Part shown: positions 1-30,809 of the stretch, piece by piece
Position numbering within the stretch: the stretch's first letter is position 1
Layout of the letters: each line of letters opens with the position of its first letter
NCBI GenBank assembly: GCA_002005505.1
Contig: MVGU01000404.1
Location: 431,001-495,000 of the forward strand
From: Botryococcus braunii
Taxonomy: Eukaryota > Chlorophyta > Trebouxiophyceae
Direction of reading: 5' to 3'
DNA length: 64,000 nt
The notes under the pieces: model-generated
Told to the model about the DNA's origin: nothing
The model's database searches: none
Seen by the model: the letters and a program-made list of their open reading frames with translations, nothing else
Translations under genes and position numbers: made by a program

Positions 1-1524
1 ACTACTGTGAGTCCGCAGATCCAGCTGACTAACGAACACCTGGATATTTTAGCACTTGTGCAGGACTCACATGATTTGAATCCACGTTTTATGAATTGGT
101 CAGTGGACATTCATGATCTGCTGCAGCAGAAAGCCATGAATCCTCCACCGGCACAGCATGTTGGGGCACAGATGACCCCAATTGAGACCAAGAAAGACAT
201 TGCACTCCGAGCACTTGCGCTCAGACATAATCATGCTTCTGATTTGCTGCAGCAGGCACGAGAGATTACAGGGTTTCAACCAGACAGATATGCTGGCCCT
301 TCCTCCCTGTCTGAAACACCCCCTGTCTCGCAGCCAAGTACAGTCGTGCATGACTTTGATGATTGGCGTAATGTAATGTGCGGAATGATGCAGGGACTAG
401 GTCCCATGTCTGGAACGTCTCATGAAAATCCACCTGCTAATGTTTTTGCCTTGAATAGTAGGAGGCCGTATAGGGCGGAAAATTTTAGGCCTGCGGACCG
501 CGCAGACCCGCGCCCCGCGCAGCATCCGCCGCAGTACTTTCATCAACCCGAAAATCGAATTGCTTCAGCTGTAATTACAACCACCTTATCTGGTCTGGTC
601 AGGATTACCAAAAACCCTGCATACCCCAAGTTTGCAGATGCTTGTGAAGCCCTGTTCCAGCCCAGCCCCGTGGATGCTGAAAAAGTCATAGTTGAAATGG
701 GGGTTGCGCTAAACCATATGGCTGAGCAGGAGCAGATTGCATTTAGTTGTTCCCTCAATGGCAGAGAGCTTCCCCTGCAAGGGGGGGAGATGTTTATGCA
801 GGATGCAGGGACAGCTACTCCACACACTACATTTGAGACACCTTTGTACAGGGAACCTTCTTTGTACATTCCATCTAGAGGCATTAATTTTGAGGAAATA
901 CCAATTATCTCACTGTTGACTCCAGCAATGCAGATTGCAGAATCAGTCCCACAGCCAATGCAGGAAGACTTTGCACAAGTAGCGACAAATCAGGTACCCA
1001 CAATATTCATTCCAACAGCTAGCATGCCTGCATTCAAATTCGCTTTTCTGAAGCCTGCAGAAAATGGTGCCAAGGTACCCTCACATTTCTCGCCCATGGC
1101 ACTGAGGACAGGGCACTTTGATACTGGCTGTAATGTAAATCTTTTGAGTGCTAAAGCGTTTGCTGCTGATCAACATCTTTTCACCCATACCATCAAGAAA
1201 ATCAAACCATTTAGGGTGAACATGGCTGATGGAAGGTCGCACACTATGACTGTCCGTGCATTAGACAATGTTATATTTTGCATGGACAAAGCATACTATG
1301 TTGCTACTTTTCCTGTAATTGACAATTTGGCCATTGATTACCTTATAGGATGGGCTTTCATGTTGCAGTATGATGTTCAATTAAAGCCCATGCGTTCCAA
1401 GTATGCCATTGGCCTGCCAAGCAACCAAATTATGCGGCCTGACACACACGATCCCAACATGACTTACCAATTGCTTGACTTGTCATTCAAGACTAAAAAG
1501 ATGACCTTGGTAGTCGCCCCGTAG
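1..1524 (+). CDS. Gag-protease region of Ty3/gypsy element (5' partial)
   Basis: The frame is already open at base 1, so the true start lies outside. About 505 residues are visible. The first 350 residues are Gln/Pro-rich without a recognisable fold, and no CCHC zinc knuckle is seen. Near base 1120 a His-Phe-Asp-Thr-Gly-Cys stretch followed by a hydrophobic run fits the DTG active site of a retropepsin-type aspartic protease that cleaves the polyprotein. The frame ends at TAG 1522-1524, and the same frame is open again directly behind it, so gag-protease and pol are separated by this one stop codon. Confidence 0.8.
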   Translation, partial: TTVSPQIQLTNEHLDILALVQDSHDLNPRFMNWSVDIHDLLQQKAMNPPPAQHVGAQMTPIETKKDIALRALALRHNHASDLLQQAREITGFQPDRYAGPSSLSETPPVSQPSTVVHDFDDWRNVMCGMMQGLGPMSGTSHENPPANVFALNSRRPYRAENFRPADRADPRPAQHPPQYFHQPENRIASAVITTTLSGLVRITKNPAYPKFADACEALFQPSPVDAEKVIVEMGVALNHMAEQEQIAFSCSLNGRELPLQGGEMFMQDAGTATPHTTFETPLYREPSLYIPSRGINFEEIPIISLLTPAMQIAESVPQPMQEDFAQVATNQVPTIFIPTASMPAFKFAFLKPAENGAKVPSHFSPMALRTGHFDTGCNVNLLSAKAFAADQHLFTHTIKKIKPFRVNMADGRSHTMTVRALDNVIFCMDKAYYVATFPVIDNLAIDYLIGWAFMLQYDVQLKPMRSKYAIGLPSNQIMRPDTHDPNMTYQLLDLSFKTKKMTLVVAP

Positions 1525-3687
1525 TGTGCTGGGATCCTGCAGGACTTTTTCTACGACTTATGTCTTTTTATCTTAATCATGGATATGTTTTTCGAATGTA
1601 TTTTCAACGACCGTACATATGAGCACCGCGTCCCGGACGGGCTCATTGATTTTGATGAGATTACTGATTTGATGAGATCCTGCAAGGTGGATAGTGCTAT
1701 TCTGCCATTCTCATTGCAGCTGAGAAACTCAAACGTTTTTGAGGGTGATCCCATTGAAGCCCCTCTTTCCTCCACACTTGCTGCTATGCATGAGATAGAG
1801 CCGGACGACACTTTGCTTGATTCTTGTCCCCGCCTCTGTGAAGTAAAAGTGATGCCTCAGCTGTCAGAACTTGATGACAGTAAGAGGAGAGACATTGAAA
1901 TGTTGCTTGAAGAATTTTCTGACTTGTTTAGTTCAGGCAAGGATGATTTGGGGTGTATCTCGGACCCTAATATTTGTCACCAAATCAACCTCCGACCTGA
2001 ATCTTATCCACCTTCCAAATTTCGTAACATGTCCACTTATTCAGAAAAGGAAAAAGAGTTCCTGTCTGGTGAAGTGAAGATGTTGTTGGAGTTAGGCATT
2101 ATTCGTCCTTCGATGTCGCCTTGGGTGTCCGCGCCTGTCATTGTGAAAAAGCAAGATGGCTCGCTCAGACTTTGTATTGACTTCAGACCCTTGAATGCAT
2201 GTACAGTGTCAGATCCCTATCCTTTGCCTCTGATTGAAGCTATGTTACGTAAAATGGCCCCTGCAAAATACTTTTCTGCCATGGATATAGCTTCTGCTTT
2301 TTGGCAAGTGTCTATGCATCCTGAACACTCGAAATACACTGCATTTATGACCCATGAAGGCAAGTTTGAGTGGTTGAGAATGCCATTTGGACTTAAAAAC
2401 GCATCCAGTACATTCCAAAGGCTGATGGATAATGTGTTAGGCTCCTCCTTATTTTCTCATGCATACTTAGATGATGTACATGTGTTTTCCGAAACTTGGG
2501 AACAACACGTAAAACATATTCGAGACACATTTGAGAAGCTTGCCTTGCACAAAATCAAACTCAAGCGGCCCAAGTGCATTTTTGGTGCTAAGTATCTGAA
2601 GACATTGGGACACGTGGTTGGGGATGGTTGCTTACGTCCAGATCCTGACAATGTTGCAGCTATACTAAATCTGCCAGAGCCGAGAGATGTATCCGGCACT
2701 AGGTCAGTATTAGGGGCTGCTGGTTATTATCGTACTTATGTGGAAAACTTTGCTGGGATCACTGAACCCTTGTCCCGCCTTTTGAAAAAGACATCTTTCT
2801 TTGCCTGGAGCCCTGAGTGCCAACTTGCCTTTGATGAAGTGAAACATCGCCTTGCTTCTGAACCTGTTTTACGTGCTCCCAATTTCAAGCTTCCTTTTGT
2901 TTTAACGACAGATTGGTCTAAAACTGCTGTTGGTGCTGTGTTAAGTCAACCTGACCCTGACACGCACTTTGATCATCCTGTCGCGTTTGCTTCTAAGTTG
3001 TTGAAGGATGCAGAGCGGAATTACTCCCCCACTGAAGGTGAATGTCTTGCCTTAGTATGGGCTTGTGAGAAGTTTCGTCCTTTTCTGCATGGCTCACGAT
3101 TCATTGCATACACTGATCACTCACCCCTTGTGTATTTGAATTCCAAAAGACACACAAACTCCAAGTTGGAGCGGTGGGCGTTACGCCTGCAAGACTTCGA
3201 CATTGAAATAAAATACAAGAAGGGGGAAGAGAATCTTGTTGCTGATTGTTTGTCTCGTTGCGTGCATTCTGAAGCTGTTCACGTTTATGCCACTGCACCT
3301 GTGTGGGAAACCAACCCTGCCAAGCAAAAGGATTTGGATTCCGTGCCTTGTGTCATTTGCGGGTTCCCACAGGGGGACGACAACATTGTCCTGTGTGATG
3401 GCTGTAATCGTTGCTTCCACTTGAGATGCTTGTTTCCACCTCGATCTGTAGTTCCAGGAGGTTGCTGGTTTTGTCCAGCTTGTGACCCGTACTTAGGCAA
3501 GGGGGTTGAACTGAAGATTGCTGAGCTCAGAAATGCAGAGACACCTTTAGTATGCCACAGATTTGATCCTTACAGAGATCAGGAATTCTTGGATTATATT
3601 CAGAGTGAGCATAAGTTAGACCTTTTGGTCAATCTTCCTCCCCAACTTGCAGCAGAATACAGAAGGAGAGGGTCCTTCTTTGCGTAG
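1525..3687 (+). CDS. Reverse transcriptase-RNase H-PHD finger polyprotein
   Basis: The first ATG is at 1579 (702 codons from there), but the frame is open from 1525. Ty3-type reverse transcriptase motifs are clear: LRLCIDFRPLN, the FSAMDIASAFWQV block, LRMPFGLKNASSTFQ, and the catalytic YLDD at bases 2464-2475. An RNase H domain follows (LTTDWSKTAVGAVLSQ, then TEGECLALVWA and YTDHSPLVYL). Behind it, bases 3349-3483 encode a C4HC3 PHD finger. The frame ends at TAG 3685-3687; the integrase frame continues in phase. The enzymes would copy element RNA into DNA. Confidence 0.93.
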   Translation, partial: CAGILQDFFYDLCLFILIMDMFFECIFNDRTYEHRVPDGLIDFDEITDLMRSCKVDSAILPFSLQLRNSNVFEGDPIEAPLSSTLAAMHEIEPDDTLLDSCPRLCEVKVMPQLSELDDSKRRDIEMLLEEFSDLFSSGKDDLGCISDPNICHQINLRPESYPPSKFRNMSTYSEKEKEFLSGEVKMLLELGIIRPSMSPWVSAPVIVKKQDGSLRLCIDFRPLNACTVSDPYPLPLIEAMLRKMAPAKYFSAMDIASAFWQVSMHPEHSKYTAFMTHEGKFEWLRMPFGLKNASSTFQRLMDNVLGSSLFSHAYLDDVHVFSETWEQHVKHIRDTFEKLALHKIKLKRPKCIFGAKYLKTLGHVVGDGCLRPDPDNVAAILNLPEPRDVSGTRSVLGAAGYYRTYVENFAGITEPLSRLLKKTSFFAWSPECQLAFDEVKHRLASEPVLRAPNFKLPFVLTTDWSKTAVGAVLSQPDPDTHFDHPVAFASKLLKDAERNYSPTEGECLALVWACEKFRPFLHGSRFIAYTDHSPLVYLNSKRHTNSKLERWALRLQDFDIEIKYKKGEENLVADCLSRCVHSEAVHVYATAPVWETNPAKQKDLDSVPCVICGFPQGDDNIVLCDGCNRCFHLRCLFPPRSVVPGGCWFCPACDPYLGKGVELKIAELRNAETPLVCHRFDPYRDQEFLDYIQSEHKLDLLVNLPPQLAAEYRRRGSFFA
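3349..3483 (+). other. PHD-type zinc finger inside gypsy pol
   Basis: The spacing of ligands is C-x2-C, then C-x2-C (LCDGC), then F-H-x2-C, then W-F-C-x2-C, the C4HC3 pattern of PHD fingers, with the usual aromatic (Trp) two residues before the last pair. It lies between RNase H and integrase, residues about 591-635 counted from ATG 1579. PHD fingers commonly read histone H3 tails, so a role in chromatin targeting of integration is a reasonable inference. All eight metal ligands are present. Confidence 0.85.
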
Positions 3688-5016
3688 CACCCGTCCATCA
3701 GTGACTGGCTTATGGTCTACAAGAAAATTCGCGGTAAGCCCTCACGTTGGCTGGTCTGCCCTCCTGTTGTGTACAGATGGGACATTATTGCTATGATTCA
3801 TGATGTCCTTGCTCATCCTGGTGTCTCGCAAACTCTTGTTGTTTTGCACATGCACTTTCATTGGCCTGGCATAAAGGCTGATGTTGACTTGTTTGTTCGT
3901 ACTTGTGAACCATGTCAGAAGCTCAGAGCTTCACTGCCTGAGCCACCACGGCTACAAAAACCTGCCCTGTTCGGACCAATGGATCATATTCACATTGACT
4001 TATTTGGTCCGATTCCTCGCATGCTCGCGAAGGATAAAAATGGCAGAAACGACAAGCAAAAGCTTTGGGTTGTGCTCATGATTGATTACTTTACCAAAAT
4101 TGCGGAGTTTGCTACTGTTGAAAATAAAACTCCCTTGTCAGTGTCTAAGTCCTTTTACAATGCATGGATTTGTAGATATGGTGTACCTGCTGTAGTCACG
4201 TCTGATAATGGTCATGAGTTTTCTGCTGAATTTGTTCACATGCTTTCGAGACTGGGAATCTATCACATCCAGATCTCGCCCAATCGCCCATCTGCCAATG
4301 GTGTGGTTGAACGTTTGGTTAGAACTGTGAGGGGAATGTTGACCAAGCATTATAATGACTTTCCCACTGACTGGACTTCGTCCTTGCCCACTGTGCATCA
4401 AGCATACATGTCGCGCAAACACACGTTGATATGTAATCTCTCTCCAGCTGAAATGTTGTATGGGTATATTCCTAAATTGCCTTTGGCTGTAAGAGATGTG
4501 CTTGTAAATGTTGCAGAGGCCCTTTCTCCTGAACATCACGTGTGCAAGTTACAAGACAAATTGCGAGAGCAGTATGACAGAGTAGCACGTGCATTGGACA
4601 ATGCAATGCACAAAAACATTGTGGGTCAAGCTCATAAACTGCGTGGCAAAAGAAAGTGCACTGATTTGGAGGTTGGGGACTTAGTTTTGGAAGTCACAAA
4701 CATTGCTGGTCCACTACAAACTGGGCTCAAAGGTCCCTTCAAAATAGTTAGCATCAATGACACCAAAACCATAGCAGTCCTTGAAACTGGCCAAACACGT
4801 TTCAAGGAAAGGAAACATTTCAAAAGACATACCTCACACCTTGTCAAATATCACGAACCGCTTCGTGATTGGGGGGGGAGAGTGCATACTTCCAGGGATT
4901 ACAAATTTACATTTTCCCCTGAGTATTTTCCTGAAAACAATCACCAAGCAGCCATCGTGCAGTATGAAATATTTGAACAGGTGGAGTTGGGACATTCGGT
5001 GGAGCTGGAACACTGA
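3688..5016 (+). CDS. Integrase of Ty3/gypsy element
   Basis: In phase with the RT frame after one TAG; the first ATG is at 3712 (434 codons). The N-terminal HHCC zinc module is seen as HDVLAHPG, then H-F-H-W-P-G, then C-E-P-C-Q-K. The catalytic DDE triad is MIDYFTK, TSDNGHEF and NGVVERLVR. A C-terminal stretch GDLVLEV...GLKGPFKIVSI resembles the GPY/F module. No chromodomain follows; the tail is acidic and His-containing. It would insert the element cDNA into the host chromosome. Confidence 0.92.
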   Translation, partial: HPSISDWLMVYKKIRGKPSRWLVCPPVVYRWDIIAMIHDVLAHPGVSQTLVVLHMHFHWPGIKADVDLFVRTCEPCQKLRASLPEPPRLQKPALFGPMDHIHIDLFGPIPRMLAKDKNGRNDKQKLWVVLMIDYFTKIAEFATVENKTPLSVSKSFYNAWICRYGVPAVVTSDNGHEFSAEFVHMLSRLGIYHIQISPNRPSANGVVERLVRTVRGMLTKHYNDFPTDWTSSLPTVHQAYMSRKHTLICNLSPAEMLYGYIPKLPLAVRDVLVNVAEALSPEHHVCKLQDKLREQYDRVARALDNAMHKNIVGQAHKLRGKRKCTDLEVGDLVLEVTNIAGPLQTGLKGPFKIVSINDTKTIAVLETGQTRFKERKHFKRHTSHLVKYHEPLRDWGGRVHTSRDYKFTFSPEYFPENNHQAAIVQYEIFEQVELGHSVELEH

Positions 5017-5524
5017 CATGTGGGGGCAGTAGTAGTACTCTCTCAGTGCAGGTACCTGGACTCCAATTTTGTTTTATGCAGCTGGATCTTGGGATGGCAG
5101 ACAGCTACAGGTTTGCAATACCCACAGGTCATGTTTTTGGGGCTTCCCCCATGCTTTTCAGGTTGCTGCAGCACTTTGGGGCTTCCCCCTTGGCTTGCAG
5201 ACAGACCTGTACCTTAGTTGTACCTTATTTTCCAATAAGGGGCTTCCCCCTTGGCTTTTTGTCTTTCATTTGGCATTTGCGCCACAGATTTATTTGAGAT
5301 TATTATCGGCACTTGCGCCAAGTCTTTATCTTAGATATATTTTTGGCACTTGCGCCATTCTTTCATCTTTCGTCCTTTTTGGCACTTGCGCCAATGTTCC
5401 AGAAGACTCGACAGGATCTAGGTCGTGATCTGGGATGGGGGCTGGGATTGATAGAGTGAGAGACTGGTCATTCATTCATTTGTTTTGTTTGTTTTATCAT
5501 TGCGATTAGCTGCATCGGTTACGT
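5017..5524 (+). repeat. Non-coding 3' stretch with repeated hairpin-like motifs
   Basis: Three copies of GGGGCTTCCCCC (near 5139, 5177 and 5238) and four copies of a GGCAYTTGCGCCA motif (near 5271, 5310, 5346 and 5382) are spaced 35-60 bases apart. Both motifs can fold on themselves (GGGG/CCCC; GGC/GCC). They lie between integrase and the small downstream ORF. They could be RNA packaging or transport signals of the element; this is inference. Confidence 0.6.
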
Positions 5525-5896
5525 ATGGACGTAACCGAACCGACGACGGATGTGCCGTCCGAAGTCGTCCCGGCTGTGGTAGAGACACCTCCTGTAGTGG
5601 TTCCAGAAGAGAAAAGAACTCTTGACATCACCTTAAGACAGTGTCAGATAGCAGAGAAAGCTCAGTACGTTGCTACTTTGCTAGCTCAGTTGAATGGCCA
5701 CAGCAATAGGGTGATTGTACAAGATTTCCTGCAACAGCCAGGCCGCTATCAAACGGCCAGGACGCATGTGAAGGACGTGCAGAGGTATATGAGGATACTC
5801 ATGAAGACATTTGACCATATATATCAGAATGTCAATGTCTCACTTGAGACATCTGGCATAGGTGACCTGGAGGTGGGCCACCCCTTTAGTTCATGA
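5525..5896 (+). CDS. Small downstream ORF of the gypsy element, unknown function
   Basis: 123 codons, starting ATGGACGTAACC. The first 30 residues are Val/Pro/Glu/Thr-rich and probably disordered; the remainder (from about residue 32) looks helical and is rich in Gln, Val and Arg. I recognise no domain. It has no hydrophobic segment, so it is not a typical env. It lies where accessory genes of plant retrotransposons are found. It could instead be the start of a gag from an adjacent, rearranged copy. Confidence 0.45.
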   Translation: MDVTEPTTDVPSEVVPAVVETPPVVVPEEKRTLDITLRQCQIAEKAQYVATLLAQLNGHSNRVIVQDFLQQPGRYQTARTHVKDVQRYMRILMKTFDHIYQNVNVSLETSGIGDLEVGHPFSS

Positions 5897-6068
5897 CATA
5901 TATGTCATAGCCTTAGTTATGACATATAATGTATTGGTAATCCACGTGACTGCATGGTACGGCAATCACGTGGGGCAGCAGTCTCGCGGGCATAGATAAG
6001 CTCGCCTGCCACAAAAGTTCCCTTCGTGTTGATCATACTGGGAGCGACGATTCTATTGATTATTCACA
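5894..6068 (+). repeat. Possible 3' LTR of the gypsy element
   Basis: The stretch begins with a perfect 14-base palindrome TGACATATATGTCA and can be read as TG...CA ending at TTATTCACA. It has a TATA-like GCATAGATAAG around 5990. No second copy is inside the window, so this is only a positional guess. Confidence 0.25.
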
Positions 6069-6121
6069 GACTTGGGCAATTACTGGGTTGCGGCTGAGCT
6101 AACTACTGTGAGAATACTGCT

Positions 6122-6379
6122 GTGAGAAGAACTACTTGTGAAGAAAAGGGGATGGTCCAGGGGCAAGATCTGCTTGACGCCCAAACAGATAGTGAGGGAG
6201 AAGAGCAGATGGAAGATGCAACCACCAAGAAGAAGAAAAGGAAGAGCAGAGGAAGAACTCGTGCGGCTCGCAAGACGGCCAAGGCCAGGAAGATGGCAGA
6301 AGTCATGGAAGATGTTGTTTGTGAGCCTGAGGCAGCCATGCTGAGTGAAGTTGATGATACAGCTACCACAGCTGTTTGA
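6122..6379 (+). CDS. Small Lys/Arg-rich ORF, uncertain
   Basis: 85 codons with an acidic start, a central Lys/Arg block (residues about 38-58, resembling a nuclear localisation or RNA-binding tract) and an acidic end. It lies just beyond the presumed LTR of the gypsy element. There is no homology I can name; it may be a leftover of another retroelement or chance. Confidence 0.25.
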   Translation: MRRTTCEEKGMVQGQDLLDAQTDSEGEEQMEDATTKKKKRKSRGRTRAARKTAKARKMAEVMEDVVCEPEAAMLSEVDDTATTAV

Positions 6380-8937
6380 GAGACTTGTGTGTTATTCAGA
6401 AGTCCTTTGTTTTGTGCAGAAGCACATATGCCTTGCTGTGAGGGAAGAGAGACTGCACTTTTGAGAAGTAAATGGAGTAAGTTGTGCTGCCAGAACCAGG
6501 CAGCAGCACCAGTCATTGCTATACATAAAAACCTGCTGGTTTTCAACCTTCACGCATTACTGACAATTCAATTGGGATTAGCTATCCCAGTAGCATTTGC
6601 CATTTGTTTTGGAGCTGGTGGTCAAGACATGTTTAGCCAGAACCTGCCTACTACTTATTGATTGCGGTTAAGCAGGAATTGAACAATTCGGCTCGGGAGT
6701 CCAACGTGGTCTAGTGGTATGATTGGCTTATTTGTCGTAAGTGAAGTGACATATCACAAGTCAGGACTCAGTGTACTATAAAGCAGACATTATATGGTAC
6801 CATAGTTGTACTTGCAAGTAGGTGCAGTACAAGTGCCGTACGATCTACTTCTTGTTTGCAAAAACAAGATCAAATGTAACTTTAGTTCATGACAGAGTGC
6901 TGTGCACTAGTGTAGCTCATTCCACTCTCTTGGTGACTGTGGGATTTGCTCCATTCCTCCTCCTCCAGTGGCAGGACAGATGTAATGTTCTACGCTTTTC
7001 AATTGTTGATTTCTTAAGGAGATTGGATAAAAGGTCCCCCCCCCCCTTAAAACGCCCAAACGAACAATTTAAATCTTACACAGCCTTCGTCGTTGTCTTC
7101 ATTATCTGCATTCATCAGTATTATCAGGTCTCCACGCTGGAGAAATGACGAGCTCCAGCTTATGCAATTGTACCTTTTCCACATGTGGTCCACGAATGCG
7201 CATGCATCATGCAGCTGCCGAGTGACCTTTTTTAAAACAGGTTGAACATGCAAATATCAGTAGCACTTCACATATCAAGTGATTGTGGCCCACGCATGCC
7301 TCGTATAACTTGACGAGTGGCCCTTGTATCCACAGCTTGAAGAGGCAAATATTTTAATATATATTAATATCAGTGGCACCTTAACATATCGGATGTTTGT
7401 GCTGGAACTCCTGAAGCCTATACGGGAGTCAAATGCTTGAAAAGTCTACTTCTGCACAGAGGAGGTGGCCTTACCACTAGGTGCGGAATAATGACCTGGG
7501 TGATGAAAATCACGTCGTATACGTTGTCACAGAGGCCACACACTTGTGCATGTGAAGCCATGGCTACATGCTGTGAAGCTAGTACACCCTGCCGGAGGAT
7601 CTGCAGTTGCTTAAACTTCTAACGCAATAGTTGGGTTTCAGTCAGATCTGTTTGGGCTAGAGTCAGATCGAATTGGGTTTTGAAGGAAAGCGAGGCTTCT
7701 GAGTTCTCGAAGTTTCCATTTTGTGGTTCCAGTTACTTGCAGGAGCCAGCCCTTCGAACTCGGTAGACATATGAGTGACTGAGTATTATGACCTCAGGGG
7801 TCCGACATACGCCTCTGGTCATGGCCACCCTTGTGTTAACTTCCCCAAGATAAGCGTCCTTCTGTTCTCTCATCCGTTCTCAGGAGGAATCTGACATGTC
7901 CAGAATTTCATGTGATCCGGCATACATAAACCAATAACGGGATCGAAAAAATGTTTCAATAGGGAGACAGCTCTGTAACGCCTAGACCAAAAGGGCTGCA
8001 AAGACCGAAACTTAATAATTACGAATGCAATCAGCCAAAGATTGTTTGTGCGGATCAAGAATTTCGCACAAGTTCAATTATAATGTTGAAGAACTTCGCT
8101 CCACTTCCACTAGCTAGTTCCTATTGAGGCTACACAGCTTCGTGAACCAAACCCTTCAGTACCAAATTATGAAGGTTCCTGAGTACAGTTTGAGCAGAAG
8201 TTTATATTGTGGAGATCCTTAAGGTTTGGCTTTGCTTTTGATGCTTATTAGCTGAGCCATGGTCAAGAACAATACATGCCTGAAGTATTCCAGCTCATTA
8301 TGCGGACAATGTTAGGTAAGTTCACTTCTTTTCCAGATCCTGTAAGCCTGTCATGCATTCTTATGCAAGGATCTGGGCCAAGAGAAGATGTCTGCTCACT
8401 AATATGTTCTACAAGAGTCAAATCCTTCACTAATCTCTTCTACAGGACTTCCAAAACATATGTCAACCAGGGGTGCCTCAATATTAACATGTGTATCTCT
8501 TTATATTTATACGTCCAATTGAATCACTGGTGTTAGTTATGCTCGACAAGTGATTATAAATCAAAAATGGAGCCTGCTGCACAGATGGTTGGAGATGTTG
8601 CCGAATCACTGATGAGTCCCGTAGGGTACCGCATAGGGTACCCTTCGACGTCCTAGCAGCGAGCCGTTGGGCTGCATTCGGCCTGTCCAATGCAAGCTCA
8701 CGTCAAGTTGATGTACGTGGTTTTTCCTGATTAAGTTATGAAAGAGGCTGTGTTCTTTAGCTTTCAAATTTTTCACCGGCGGCACATCCGGTGTACGGAT
8801 CAGGCGATTCTGCGACATGTCGGCTGACTTAAACAATTCGGAGTTAAATGTCTTACTGGTCCCGTGATTTTTAGATCTGTTTAATTGTACCAACGTATGC
8901 CAGGTGCTTATCGTTGATATCAGAACCATCTAGCATC
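6380..8937. other. Intergenic stretch upstream of ELP1
   Basis: No convincing gene. It contains an 18-base match to the 5' half of tRNA-Pro (6707-6724), a C10 run near 7038 and AT-rich patches around 7350. The last few hundred bases before 8938 should hold the ELP1 promoter and 5' UTR, but I see no clear core promoter motif. Confidence 0.5.
6707..6724 (+). other. tRNA-Pro-like 5' half (A box) fragment
   Basis: TGGTCTAGTGGTATGATT is identical to the D-arm region of plant cytosolic tRNA-Pro, including the A box. No anticodon arm or B box follows within 120 bases, so this is not a functional tRNA. It may be the head of a decayed tRNA-derived SINE or a trace of retrotransposon priming. Confidence 0.5.
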
Positions 8938-29209
<20,272 letters not shown>

Positions 29210-29843
29210 CTGCGCTCTGGAGGGACATCGGAGCTTCCAACACATTTCGTTTGGGGTTTGAGAGGACAGAGCGACGGCTGTGGGGTTCTTTGTACGCTTT
29301 TTGGAGTCAACCACACCAAAAGTCAACACTTGACGTGTCGAGGAACGTCGATACTCGACATTCGTGGATGCAAGCGGGATTGGTCAGCCTCCGAGGCGGT
29401 TGATCAGCCTCATGAGTCAGAGTGCAAGCGTCTCATGCTTTGCACCACGTCCATATTCACGTCAGGGTGCTCTATGTTGATGCCGCTTGAACCTGAGCTT
29501 GGTATCTGAGACACAGTGCAGGTGTTGAGTGGTAGCAGTGTCTACAGAGTGCAACTGTGGAGTGCTTTCTGTGGTCAAATGCAGGCATCGATAGCTTGAC
29601 ACTACAGGCATACTGCAGCCGTTGAGTGCTTCACACAAGTGACCCTGCAATTATAGAGGAACCATGATATCGCGGGGCGACAGACCCTCCAATATACGCA
29701 TGTCCCCAAGCAACCTGTGTGCATTAGCACACAAAGTAGCGTGATTAGTCTTTTCTGATGTGTATACTTCCAAGATTAGGGACTCATGTTTCGAGTTTCC
29801 ATGAACTGAACATGATTTTTCTTCTGGGCGTGTGTGTGTTTGG

Positions 29844-29903
<60 letters not shown>

Positions 29904-30809
29904 GTGTGTGTGTGCGCGTGTGCGCGCATGCACCATTATGCGGGGGCACGTCTGTTGTGTGGAGGCATTGAGACATGTGGAGGGTATCTAAACAGACCAT
30001 AACAGAGCCAGTGCCATCATCTGTGTGCGAAAGCAACTCTTCAAGTACTCCTGTCCAATGCGAAAATCGAAAGACACTGTTGGATGACAGAAAGGCGAGG
30101 CTTCCATAAACCAAGACAGCATGTTCCGGAAGGATTCTTGCATTTTTTGCCCACTCAGGCCTTCGAGCAAAACCAAGCTGCAGCAATGAAACATGCCTTG
30201 AGTTCGATCGAAACTAACTTGAGACTTCCGCCAATGCGCCCCAAACACGGGGGTTATCTTGGTGATGCTGCCGTTTTATGGGCGTTGTATGGACTTTTAA
30301 CTACTGAAGAAGGTGTAGAACCCGCAGTATTCTAAATCGTCCGTAAAGATGAGCTCGAGCTTAGGTTGTGCCTGAGCCTCGACATTTGTTGGTCCATGCC
30401 AATGTCGAAGTCGATTTACATCACGTAATTGTTTGCTTAAGGAAGAAGACCCAAAAAGTCTGGTTTTCCAATACTAGGTGTCTCTGAAAAAGATTGTCAA
30501 CTTCATGCTTACCAGTAAAAGAAGATTACATTGCCGAGCAAGCTGTTGCCTCTTTGCTCGTCACTATCTTTCTATCTAAATTACAGCTGCAGGTCCCAGG
30601 CGGCTATGTCTCCATTCTGGTGACCTCGTAAGGTTCTTCACAGCCCCAAGATAGCAACCCAAGTTATACATTCAACAGTTCTTCCCAGGCTGACTCTACA
30701 GCATTCGCTCCCATGTGGCAAGATAACAAAATAATCCAAACTGTTCTCGCGCAGAAGTTCCCAAATAAAATGTCTTCGCACCCGTCCTCGCTGCTAATAT
30801 CATTCTGTC
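29210..30809. other. ELP1 3' flank, no gene seen
   Basis: Holds the ELP1 3' UTR and a (GT)n run at 29832-29930. No coherent exon on either strand. Confidence 0.6.

Larger units (their letters stand above)
1..6068 (+). mobile_element. Ty3/gypsy LTR retrotransposon, 5' part outside the window
   Basis: The coding order is gag-like region and aspartic protease, reverse transcriptase, RNase H, PHD finger, integrase, which is the Ty3/gypsy order. Frame 1 is open from base 1 to 5016 apart from two TAG codons (1522-1524 and 3685-3687). Behind integrase come a repeat-rich non-coding stretch, a small ORF and a possible 3' LTR. The 5' LTR, primer site and gag start lie left of the window, so LTR identity and age cannot be judged. 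The right boundary is a guess based on a TG...CA stretch. Confidence 0.85.
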
